A stretch of 18,855 bases of DNA, taken from contig CAYXIH010000044.1 in NCBI GenBank assembly GCA_964465155.1, forward strand, positions 1-18,855, read 5' to 3'. The position numbers and the translations under genes are program-made. Every line of letters starts with the position of its first letter. Positions within the stretch are counted from its first letter, which is position 1. The notes under the pieces are model-generated. The model saw nothing but the letters and a program-made list of their open reading frames with translations, searched no databases and was not told the origin of the DNA. Positions 7,859 through 14,561 of the stretch are shown here, piece after piece. The DNA is from Spiro-02 sp964465155 (GTDB lineage: Bacteria; Spirochaetota; Spirochaetia; Sphaerochaetales; Sphaerochaetaceae).

Positions 7859-9205
7859 TTAGTTCTTGTTGAATGCTACCCAAGCCTTCTGGACGTCGGC
7901 TGCCACCTGGGTGGGAGTCTTCTTTCCAAGGCCAATTTCCTGCAGGCCAACGTTGATCACGTTGTACACGGAAGGATCCAGCACACCGTCGATGACCGGG
8001 GTCGTCGAATATTTGGTGTAGAATTCTGCGCGCTTCTGCACGAAGGGCTCGAGGTTGTTGTCAGCAATAACCTTTGCAATGTCAACAGTGAGGTTGGACG
8101 GGAAGGAAGCACCAGTCTTCAGTCTCCATTCCTGTACATACTTGCTCTGCAGGAACTTGATCAGCCTCCAGGCTGCCTCTTCCTTAGCAGAACCAGCTTC
8201 GATGTTGGCGCTCATGCCAAAACCGGTGCCGACGACGCCGCTGGTGGAGTTGTGGACCAATTCACCAGGAATTGCAGGGAATACCATCATGCCGAAGCTA
8301 TCCTGCTGAGCCTGGGGAGAAATCAGAGCAACGCCGGTGGAAGCATCGGTCTGGAAGTTGCCGCATGCCCAGTCACCATCGATGAAGAATGCACACTTGC
8401 CGGCAGCGAATGCACCACGTCCATTGCCATATGCACTGTTGAGGGTGTTGCGGTTCAGGGCGCCGGTTGCGTACAGCTGGTCGATGACGGCCAAGGAGTT
8501 CACAAACCAAGGATCGGTGAAGTTGATCTTGCCAGCAGCAAGCTGCTCATACCAGTCGGGTCCACCAAGGCGGCCTACGACCAAGGAGAAGAGACAGGAC
8601 TGCATGACCCAGTCGCTCATGTTGTCCATGCCGATCACGTCGATGCCATTGCTCTTGAGAACGGGAACCATGGCGAGCAGGTCGTCAAGGGTCTCAGGTC
8701 TGTTCAGCCCATAGGATTCGAGCAACTTGTCGTTGACGAACATCATGTGGGAAGAAGTGATGCCGTTGGGCAGCTCTGCAAGATAGCCTGCAGCCTGGGG
8801 AACCAAAGCGGCTGCTGCATAGTCATCATAGATGCCATCAGCCTTGAGGAACGGGGCGAGGTCCTTGACGAGGTGGTTGTTCTGAACAGCTGCAGAGCGT
8901 CCACCCGGCCACATGTACAGGACGTCGGGCATATTGCCGGATGCGGCATAGGCTTCGACCTTCTGGTGGTACGGTTCGTTGAAGAGGTCCTCGCGGACAA
9001 CCTTGATATCGGGATTCTGTGCTTCGAACACGTCCCACACTGCGGAAATCTCGTCTGCGCTATTGGGCGCTGACATGTCGATGTAGTAGAGAACGTTCAA
9101 TTCTGTCTTTGCAGAACTGGCGTCTGAGGCGCCCTGTGCAAACACCATGGACCCCGCCATGAGCAGCACCAGAGCAAATACGGAAGCTTTCTTCAGTCCA
9201 GTCAT
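7859..9205 (-). CDS. Sugar ABC transporter solute-binding protein (CUT1 type)
   Basis: Secreted binding protein that captures an oligosaccharide and delivers it to the two permeases encoded upstream. It has 448 residues. The N-terminal signal peptide has a KK n-region, a hydrophobic stretch and probable cleavage near the FAQG site (about 23-25). There is no lipobox cysteine, so it is not an obvious lipoprotein. The mature part has the SBP_bac_1 pattern (ISAVWDVFEAQNPDIKV near the start, GNMPDVLYMWPGG, FAAGKCAFFIDGDWACGNF). An AGGAGG site precedes the ATG. It lies 229 bases after the second permease and has its own predicted promoter and operator, so it can be made in excess over the permeases, as is usual for binding proteins. 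The substrate is not readable from sequence; the neighbouring GH20 gene suggests an N-acetylhexosamine oligosaccharide. Confidence 0.93.
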   Translation of the reverse strand: MTGLKKASVFALVLLMAGSMVFAQGASDASSAKTELNVLYYIDMSAPNSADEISAVWDVFEAQNPDIKVVREDLFNEPYHQKVEAYAASGNMPDVLYMWPGGRSAAVQNNHLVKDLAPFLKADGIYDDYAAAALVPQAAGYLAELPNGITSSHMMFVNDKLLESYGLNRPETLDDLLAMVPVLKSNGIDVIGMDNMSDWVMQSCLFSLVVGRLGGPDWYEQLAAGKINFTDPWFVNSLAVIDQLYATGALNRNTLNSAYGNGRGAFAAGKCAFFIDGDWACGNFQTDASTGVALISPQAQQDSFGMMVFPAIPGELVHNSTSGVVGTGFGMSANIEAGSAKEEAAWRLIKFLQSKYVQEWRLKTGASFPSNLTVDIAKVIADNNLEPFVQKRAEFYTKYSTTPVIDGVLDPSVYNVINVGLQEIGLGKKTPTQVAADVQKAWVAFNKN

Positions 9206-9243
9206 CTTTTCCTCCTAATGACTTTCCATTCGATACGTACCGT

Positions 9244-9261
9244 CCAGGCATTACTGCCTGG
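9244..9261 (-). other. Small hairpin in the leader of the binding-protein gene
   Basis: A perfect 7-base-pair inverted repeat (CCAGGCA, four bases, TGCCTGG) lies 39 bases upstream of the start codon, inside a predicted leader of about 140 bases. No poly-T follows, so it is not a terminator. It may stabilise the message or be neutral. Confidence 0.5.
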
Positions 9262-9329
9262 GCTCGAAAATCGTTCGACTTCTTCCAGACCAGAGCTCAG
9301 GAAGAATGAGGTTTTCCCTCTCCTTAGCA

Positions 9330-9354
9330 ATTGTTCATACTTTGTACAAACAAA
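9330..9354. promoter_or_regulatory. Putative ROK-regulator operator at the binding-protein promoter
   Basis: An imperfect inverted repeat, ATTGTTCAT, seven bases, ACAAACAAA (six of nine positions symmetric), with a TTTGTACAAA palindrome inside it (9341-9350). It resembles the site at 12553-12577: on the minus strand both begin with GTTTGTACA and continue to GAACAA. It starts right after the -10 hexamer and covers the predicted transcription start, the expected place for repression. The style (TTTGT...ACAAA) fits ROK/XylR-type operators. Confidence 0.5.
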
Positions 9355-9382
9355 TACTATCACGCATAATACCAGCTGTCAA
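9354..9382 (-). promoter_or_regulatory. Promoter for the solute-binding protein gene
   Basis: On the minus strand TTGACA (9382-9377, perfect -35) and TAGTAT (9359-9354, 4/6) are separated by 17 bases. The start would be near 9347, within the operator-like repeat, with a leader of about 140 bases before ATG 9205. Confidence 0.55.
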
Positions 9383-9390
9383 ACTTTTTT

Positions 9391-9417
9391 CTCCTCCGTT
9401 TTTTTCCAACGGAGGAG
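9391..9417 (-). other. Intercistronic hairpin between permease and binding-protein genes
   Basis: A perfect 10-base-pair stem (CTCCTCCGTT / AACGGAGGAG) with a seven-base loop lies 18 bases past the second permease stop. On the minus strand it is followed by AAAAAA rather than T, so it is not a standard intrinsic terminator. It sits just upstream of the -35 of the binding-protein promoter. A role in protecting the 3' end of the permease message or in partial termination is possible. Confidence 0.55.
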
Positions 9418-9434
9418 ATCAAGCCGACGGCGGA

Positions 9435-10316
9435 TCAACCCTTTACCGCACCAGCTGCGACACCACGTGTAATTTGTTTCCTAAATGCAAGATAGAATAT
9501 CAGCATCGGAACCAAACCAATAACCAGCGCTGCAAACTGCTTACCATAGTCTGTTGCCAAGGCACCTGCGAAGGCCTGGATACCAACGGGCAACGACTTG
9601 AGGCTCGGATGTGAGACCAAGATGTTGATAAGCATAAATTCGTTCCAAGTACCAGTAACCGTCAAGATGGCGAGGGTAACTGCTACAGGCATCGCCATGG
9701 GAGCGATAATGCTCATGAAGATGCGAAGGTACCGAGCGCCATCCAACCGTGCACTCTCCACCAAGGCATCTGGGATGCTCTTGATGTACTCAGTGCCAAG
9801 GTAGATGCCCATTGGCATGCCGATGCCGATGTACGGGATCAGAACACCCAGCCGAGTATTGTACAACCCTGTCCAGTTGACCAGCAGGAACAATGGGACC
9901 ATGATCGACTGCAGCGTCAGCAACAACCCGATCACAAATGAGCCATGTACCCATTTGGTCGCTTTGTTCTTGATCTTTGCGAATGCGAACGAGGCCATGA
10001 ATGAGAAGGCAATGACCAACAGCGTCGTGATGCCGGTATAGAATATGCTGTTGGCGATCAGGACTGGGAATTTACCGCGTGTCCAGGCATCAGTGTAGTT
10101 GACGACTGTCCATCCGAATGTCCGTCCGTCGATGGTGGTGTAGCTGCCGGGCAACCCCAGCTTGTTGAACTGGAACTCGGTCGAGGTCTTGAAGGAGTTC
10201 ATCAACAACCACAGCAGTGGATAGAGGGCCAAGATCGTGAACATGGCCAACACTATGTACGTAACAACCATTCCTATGCGGGCACCGACGCTCCGTGTAT
10301 CTTTAATGTCTGCCAT
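9435..10316 (-). CDS. Sugar ABC transporter permease (CUT1, MalG/AraQ-like)
   Basis: One half of the membrane channel for the sugar importer. It has 293 residues and about six membrane helices. The EAA cytoplasmic loop that docks the ATPase reads ESARLDGARYLRIF (about 187-200, with the conserved glycine at 193). The C-terminal GVAAGAVKG tail is typical of MalG-type permeases. It starts four bases after the other permease with a GGGAGGG site, so they are co-transcribed and probably coupled. No ATPase gene is present in the window; a shared MsmX/UgpC-type ATPase is expected elsewhere. Confidence 0.93.
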   Translation of the reverse strand: MADIKDTRSVGARIGMVVTYIVLAMFTILALYPLLWLLMNSFKTSTEFQFNKLGLPGSYTTIDGRTFGWTVVNYTDAWTRGKFPVLIANSIFYTGITTLLVIAFSFMASFAFAKIKNKATKWVHGSFVIGLLLTLQSIMVPLFLLVNWTGLYNTRLGVLIPYIGIGMPMGIYLGTEYIKSIPDALVESARLDGARYLRIFMSIIAPMAMPVAVTLAILTVTGTWNEFMLINILVSHPSLKSLPVGIQAFAGALATDYGKQFAALVIGLVPMLIFYLAFRKQITRGVAAGAVKG

Positions 10317-10320
10317 AGTG

Positions 10321-11292
10321 CTATTCCCTCCCCCCGAATCGTTTCTCAGCCAGCTTGGTCAGTCCGATGAGTCCAAAGCTGATAAGTACCATCACCGTGC
10401 TGATGGCATTGGCAAGAGGATAGTTCGGAGCCCCCTTGAACGCCTTGTTGTACATATATAGCGACAACACGCTCGTCTGGTTTGCAGGACCACCGTCGGT
10501 CATGACATAGATCAGGTCGAAGCTCTTCAGCGATCCGCTGATCGCCAGGATAGCAGAAGTGACCAAGACACCACTGAGGGCCGGGAGAATGATGTAGCGC
10601 AGTGCCTGTGTCTCGCTTGCCCCGTCAATCTTGGCTGCCTCAATGACAGACACGTCAATTTTCTGCAGGTTGGCTAGGAAGATGATCAGGTAGGTTCCCG
10701 TATACATCCACAGGATGACGAACAACACCTTGATCATCGGGTGGCTAGATACTTCGGCGACATACTTGGGATTGAATATCCTGATGAACTCAGTGAAAGA
10801 GCCGTCAGGGGCGAAGAATGCCTTCCACAAGATACCGATGACGACCGTTGAGATGACGCAGGGCAGATAGATCATCGTCTGGAAGAAGTCCTGTCCCTTG
10901 ACCATTCCCCGAAAGAGGATGTAGGAAAGGAAGAATCCCAATGGAATTTGCCCAAAGACAGAAATGAGGACGATATAGAGGTTGTTCTTCAGAGCCAGGT
11001 AGAAATAGGGATCCTGGAACATCTGGGCATAGTACTTGAACCCGATGAGCTTCACCTGGTTTGGACCGCCGAACAACTTGCCTCCCTTGTAGTTGCTGAC
11101 GCTCAGCACCACCGAGAAGATAGTCGGGAAGGCCATGACAGCCACATAAATCAGGAAAGCAGGGAGCACCAACAGCCAATAGGACATCAGTTCCTCTTTC
11201 CGGCTTGTAATCCCTCCACCTTTGCCCTTGCGAAGTTGCCTCATTGCTGCCTGTCCCGCATCAGCAGGTCCAGATCTCTTGATGTTGTCCAT
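10321..11292 (-). CDS. Sugar ABC transporter permease (CUT1, MalF/UgpA-like)
   Basis: Partner permease of the sugar importer. It has 323 residues: a charged, glycine-rich cytoplasmic N-terminus of about 35 residues, then about six membrane helices beginning near residue 37. The EAA loop reads EAAKIDGASETQALRYIILP (about 218-237, glycine 224). It starts 15 bases after the ROK gene with a GGGGGGAG site, so regulator and permeases form one message. A companion of the next gene in a heterodimeric channel. Confidence 0.93.
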   Translation of the reverse strand: MDNIKRSGPADAGQAAMRQLRKGKGGGITSRKEELMSYWLLVLPAFLIYVAVMAFPTIFSVVLSVSNYKGGKLFGGPNQVKLIGFKYYAQMFQDPYFYLALKNNLYIVLISVFGQIPLGFFLSYILFRGMVKGQDFFQTMIYLPCVISTVVIGILWKAFFAPDGSFTEFIRIFNPKYVAEVSSHPMIKVLFVILWMYTGTYLIIFLANLQKIDVSVIEAAKIDGASETQALRYIILPALSGVLVTSAILAISGSLKSFDLIYVMTDGGPANQTSVLSLYMYNKAFKGAPNYPLANAISTVMVLISFGLIGLTKLAEKRFGGRE

Positions 11293-11307
11293 CCGTCTCC
11301 CCCCTTG

Positions 11308-12501
11308 TTATTGAATATGCTTTCTATAATTCTTTTTTGGCGACGCAGCCTGGCGCGTCACATCATCCCAGTCGAAATGGCAACGGCTCTCCATCTCAGA
11401 GAGCTCAGGGACAGCAAACAGCTTCTGTAGGAACATCATGGCTGCACCCTTGGCAACAACCATCTCATCCTCCGTGTTGAATACCAGTGTACACCCGATT
11501 TTTTCGAGCAGAGCAAGAAACTGCGGGACAATCGCCTCCATCTGCATCATGATCTTCTGCTCATCTGCAAACGGAGTTCCATGGATGAATACATACCCTG
11601 GGTCCAAGATCGAAAGCACCGGGACCAATGAGGAGAACAAGTCCCTCATCCAGATCTTCCAAGCATCTTCGTCATGGGACGATTGTATCAACAGGTCCTC
11701 GGGCAAGCCCGTCTGGCCAAGACACCCCTTGCGCCATGAAAGTGAGCAGAACTCACCACAAGCGCTATGGGAACCATGGTACACCTTCCCACCGATGGAA
11801 AGGCCGACACCAACGCCAATACCGCTGCGGTCACCAAACTGGTAGTTGCCTTCATGGTAATCGGCGATGAGACAGATAAAATCCTCCAGCTGGATGCCAC
11901 GGTTGATCGTCATGTCCAGCCATGCGCAGCAGTTGGCATCGTTCTCAACCAAGATCGGGATATCATATTTGGAAGTAAAGTAGCTGAAAATATCGTAGTT
12001 CACCAACTTGAATGGTTCTGCATACTTGATAATGCCCTTCTCGGTATCCACGATACCAGGAATACCGGCACAGACGCATAGCAACGGAAGGTTCAGCTTG
12101 GCAACCTCGGCAAGGACGATATCCATCAGGAAGTCGATGATGCCGTCGAATGGGACATCTGGAATATTCCCCCTGCCCTCCCACAAGACATCACCCTTGA
12201 TATCCAAGACCACAACGCGGTAGTGGGACGGCTGGATGTCGAACCCAACGACACATCCAAAATTGGAGTTCAGCTGCAATATGATCGGCTTGCGTCCGCC
12301 ACGTGAGAGGCTATTGCCCTCCTCGGCTTCATACACAACCTTGTTCTCGATCAGTGAAGAGATGATGTTGGTGACTGTTGAACGGTACAGGTTCAATTCC
12401 CGGGCAATGTCTACCCGGCTTGTCCCTGGTTTACGCCAGATGAGTTGTGCAACCAATGATGTATTCGCATTCTTCTGGAAGTTGTTGTTGTTGATCCGCA
12501 T
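11308..12501 (-). CDS. ROK-family transcriptional regulator (NagC/XylR type)
   Basis: Sugar-responsive DNA-binding protein, likely controlling the transporter and the divergent GH20 gene. It has 397 residues. An N-terminal winged helix-turn-helix spans about 11-70 (SRVDIARELNLYRSTVTNIISSLIE region); the ROK sugar-kinase-like domain follows from about 82, with ENDAN at 186-190 and a glycine-rich GIGVGVGLSIGGK segment. The family's zinc signature is degenerate: in place of GH...CxCGxxGCxE it has GEFC (249-252) and GCLGQTGLPE (259-268), losing the histidine and the cysteines. The ligand is probably an amino sugar or oligosaccharide by context. There is no usable Shine-Dalgarno site; AAGG is only four bases from the ATG. 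Confidence 0.92.
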   Translation of the reverse strand: MRINNNNFQKNANTSLVAQLIWRKPGTSRVDIARELNLYRSTVTNIISSLIENKVVYEAEEGNSLSRGGRKPIILQLNSNFGCVVGFDIQPSHYRVVVLDIKGDVLWEGRGNIPDVPFDGIIDFLMDIVLAEVAKLNLPLLCVCAGIPGIVDTEKGIIKYAEPFKLVNYDIFSYFTSKYDIPILVENDANCCAWLDMTINRGIQLEDFICLIADYHEGNYQFGDRSGIGVGVGLSIGGKVYHGSHSACGEFCSLSWRKGCLGQTGLPEDLLIQSSHDEDAWKIWMRDLFSSLVPVLSILDPGYVFIHGTPFADEQKIMMQMEAIVPQFLALLEKIGCTLVFNTEDEMVVAKGAAMMFLQKLFAVPELSEMESRCHFDWDDVTRQAASPKKNYRKHIQ

Positions 12502-12508
12502 ATACCTT

Positions 12509-12539
12509 GCTATACTGTCTACATAAAAACAGTTCGCAA
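12509..12539 (-). promoter_or_regulatory. Weak candidate promoter for the ROK operon
   Basis: On the minus strand TTGCGA (12539-12534, 4/6) and TATAGC (12514-12509, 4/6) are 19 bases apart. Transcription would start at about 12502-12501, on the ROK start codon. An alternative with TTGTAC inside the operator and GATAGG (12549-12544) is weaker. Confidence 0.25.
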
Positions 12540-12552
12540 TCTCCCTATCGTG

Positions 12553-12577
12553 TTTGTTTGTTCCGTGTACAAACTAA
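12553..12577. promoter_or_regulatory. Putative ROK operator between the ROK and GH20 genes
   Basis: An inverted repeat of TTTGTTTGT and ACAAACTAA (eight of nine positions symmetric) around seven bases. The shape closely resembles the TTAGTTTGT...ACAAACTAA operators known for ROK/XylR repressors. An overlapping GTTTGT occurs at 12552-12557. It stands in the divergent intergenic region, upstream of both genes, and resembles the site at 9330-9354. Confidence 0.6.
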
Positions 12578-12630
12578 AGCTACCACACCCTACACCCCCT
12601 GTCAACAAAATCTTTGGATGATGGGAAAGC

Positions 12631-12659
12631 TTGACAACTCCCCACCCCCATGGTATTCC
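12631..12659 (+). promoter_or_regulatory. Putative promoter for the GH20 gene
   Basis: TTGACA (12631-12636, perfect) and TATTCC (12654-12659, about 3/6) are 17 bases apart. Transcription would start at about 12666-12667, on the ATG I prefer for the GH20 gene. The -10 match is poor, so this is tentative. Confidence 0.35.
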
Positions 12660-12666
12660 ACAACCC

Positions 12667-14202
12667 ATGAGACACACATATACACCCGGCATAGCTTCAT
12701 CACAGCTCGTTCCTATGCCCAACCACATCATTGACCAAGACTGTACGTTCACCTGTACCCCAACCACCAAGATCATCTGCGATGCCAGTTTCCTGCCTGA
12801 GGCGACAGTGTTCGCCTCCCAGGTGCACGAGGCTATTGGACTCACGCTGTCCGTCATGGAATCCAATATGGACGCGACAGAGACGGATATCTTCCTGCGC
12901 ATGGATGACCAAGTTGTCGGAAATGAATCGTATGTGCTGGACATTGCCCCAAACGCGGTGACGGTACGTGCATCTTCTTCCGACGGCATCTGGTGGGGAC
13001 TGCAGGATATCCGGCAGATGTTGCTGACATCAGGTGCGCAGATTCCATGCTGCAGCATCCAAGACGCACCGCGTTTTGAATGGCGGGGTGTGATGCTCGA
13101 CTGTGTCCGCCACTTCTTCACCGTGGACTTCATCAAAAAGCTGATCGACATCGCTAGCATGAACCATCTCAACAGATTCCATTGGCACCTGACAGACGAC
13201 CAGGGATGGAGACTACCGGTACCTGAATATCCTCTGTTGACCAGCGTGGGTGCATACAGGACCAAGCTCAGGCAGACATGGGACAATACGTATGGAGATT
13301 TCTATACCGAGGACCAAATCAGGGAGGTAGTGGAGTATGCCAGGCAACACCACGTAGTGGTCGTACCCGAGGTGGAAACTCCTGGCCATGCCCTGGCGAT
13401 GCTTACCGCCTACCCCTCCTTGGGGTGTACCGGTGGTCCCTATGAAGTCAAGGATAGCTGGGGGATATTCGACGATGTGATGTGCGCCGGCAACGACGAC
13501 GTGCTGAAGCTGCTTGATGCCGTGATGAACCAGTTGGTACGGCTCTTCCCCTCCCCCTACATTCACATAGGTGGGGATGAATGTCCCAGGACGAGATGGA
13601 AGGAGTGTCCCAAGTGTGCACTCCGTGTCAAAACAGAGGGCTTGGGAAGCATTGACGAGCTGCAGGCATGGATGACGGTCCGCATCGCGAAGATGGTTCA
13701 GGAGCATGGCAAGCGGCCAATCGGTTGGGACGAAGTGCTGGATGGGACTGAGAGGCTCGGCTTGCCCCACGACATGATCATCATGTCGTGGAGGGGACTC
13801 GAGGGAGGCACTGCCGCCGCACACTTGGGCCATGACGTGATCATGTGCCCGACGACTGATGGTTGCTATCTCGACCACAAGAACTACGACAGTCCTGAGG
13901 AACCGGGGTACCTGGGTGTAGAGACAGTGCACAAGTCATTTGAGTTTGATCCCGTCCCTCCAGGAATGGCCTTGGACGTGGCTAGCCATGTGATCGGCGG
14001 ACAAGGGAACTTGTGGACGGAGAAGGTCTCATTCTCCAAGCAAGCCGAATATATGCTCTTTCCACGGTTGTGTGCATTGGCAGAAGGGCTCTGGATACAA
14101 AAAGACCGAAAGGACTTTGAATCCTTCCGGCTCCGGATGCCAGCGCTCAAGGAGCGGCTGGATGCACTACACGTCAACTATTATGACGGACAGTTGGAAT
14201 AA
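12667..14202 (+). CDS. Beta-N-acetylhexosaminidase, glycoside hydrolase family 20
   Basis: Removes terminal beta-linked GlcNAc or GalNAc by substrate-assisted catalysis. It has 511 residues: a short GH20b-like N-terminal domain (about 12-130), then the TIM barrel. Visible hallmarks are HWHLTDDQGW (172-181), PEVETPGHA, the catalytic pair D304-E305 in HIGGDE, WDEV, MSWRG and a late WTE followed by LCALAEGLW. No signal peptide, so it acts in the cytoplasm on sugar brought in by the adjacent transporter. The frame extends to a TTG at 12631, which is the -35 hexamer; ATG 12715 would cut off the LVPMP segment that normally opens GH20 proteins, so ATG 12667 is chosen. No Shine-Dalgarno site precedes it. 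Divergent from the ROK operon, with a shared operator-like site. Confidence 0.93.
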   Translation: MRHTYTPGIASSQLVPMPNHIIDQDCTFTCTPTTKIICDASFLPEATVFASQVHEAIGLTLSVMESNMDATETDIFLRMDDQVVGNESYVLDIAPNAVTVRASSSDGIWWGLQDIRQMLLTSGAQIPCCSIQDAPRFEWRGVMLDCVRHFFTVDFIKKLIDIASMNHLNRFHWHLTDDQGWRLPVPEYPLLTSVGAYRTKLRQTWDNTYGDFYTEDQIREVVEYARQHHVVVVPEVETPGHALAMLTAYPSLGCTGGPYEVKDSWGIFDDVMCAGNDDVLKLLDAVMNQLVRLFPSPYIHIGGDECPRTRWKECPKCALRVKTEGLGSIDELQAWMTVRIAKMVQEHGKRPIGWDEVLDGTERLGLPHDMIIMSWRGLEGGTAAAHLGHDVIMCPTTDGCYLDHKNYDSPEEPGYLGVETVHKSFEFDPVPPGMALDVASHVIGGQGNLWTEKVSFSKQAEYMLFPRLCALAEGLWIQKDRKDFESFRLRMPALKERLDALHVNYYDGQLE

Positions 14203-14214
14203 GATGTGACTATG

Positions 14215-14242
14215 ACAACGGCACGCTCTCGCGTGCCGTTGT
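14215..14242. terminator. Hairpin between convergent GH20 and yhbY genes
   Basis: A perfect 12-base-pair stem (ACAACGGCACGC / GCGTGCCGTTGT) with a TCTC loop lies 12 bases past the GH20 stop and 7 bases past the yhbY stop on the other strand. The T content after the stem is modest on both sides (TCATT on the plus strand), so termination may be partial. Position and strength make a bidirectional terminator the best reading. Confidence 0.65.
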
Positions 14243-14249
14243 TCATTGC

Positions 14250-14552
14250 TCAGCGGAAATCAGCAGGAATTTTGATCAAGCGGTCCGGATCCTTGGAATC
14301 CTGGCGGAAGAAGACCGCATTGAAGCCAATTATCGCTACCACTTCACTCTTGGTGGATGCAGCGAGTTCCTCAGACTTCTGGCGGACCTCATCCTTGAAG
14401 TCCTGGAACTTCACCTTTACAAGCTCATGGTGGGTCAACGCCTCATCCAGCGCCGTGACGACGCTCTCGTTGACTCCTGCCTTACCAACCATGACCACCG
14501 GGCGCAGGTCATGTGCCTGCGACCGTAGATAATTTCGTGTTCTGCTATTCAT
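14250..14552 (-). CDS. yhbY: RNA-binding protein YhbY (CRM domain), ribosome assembly
   Basis: Small protein of the YhbY/CRM family, which associates with pre-50S ribosomal particles. It has 100 residues, the usual size. The single CRM fold shows LRSQAHDLRPVVMVGKAG near the start with the GxxG RNA-binding loop at 23-26 (GKAG), then the typical ALDEALTHHELVKVKF and GFNAVFFRQ segments. It follows the acyl-CoA synthetase gene by nine bases, so they share a message. Its nearest purine-rich site (AAGGAT) overlaps the end of that gene and is rather far from the ATG (15 bases), so translation may depend on coupling. Confidence 0.93.
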   Translation of the reverse strand: MNSRTRNYLRSQAHDLRPVVMVGKAGVNESVVTALDEALTHHELVKVKFQDFKDEVRQKSEELAASTKSEVVAIIGFNAVFFRQDSKDPDRLIKIPADFR

Positions 14553-14561
14553 GCCGATATA

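Noticed and set aside
8252..9073. 273-codon plus-strand frame inside the binding-protein gene
   Set aside because: Antisense shadow; the minus-strand frame has a signal peptide, an AGGAGG site and SBP family motifs.
9391..9417. Intrinsic terminator after the second permease
   Set aside because: The hairpin is strong, but neither strand has a T-run on the correct side, so it is reported only as a hairpin.
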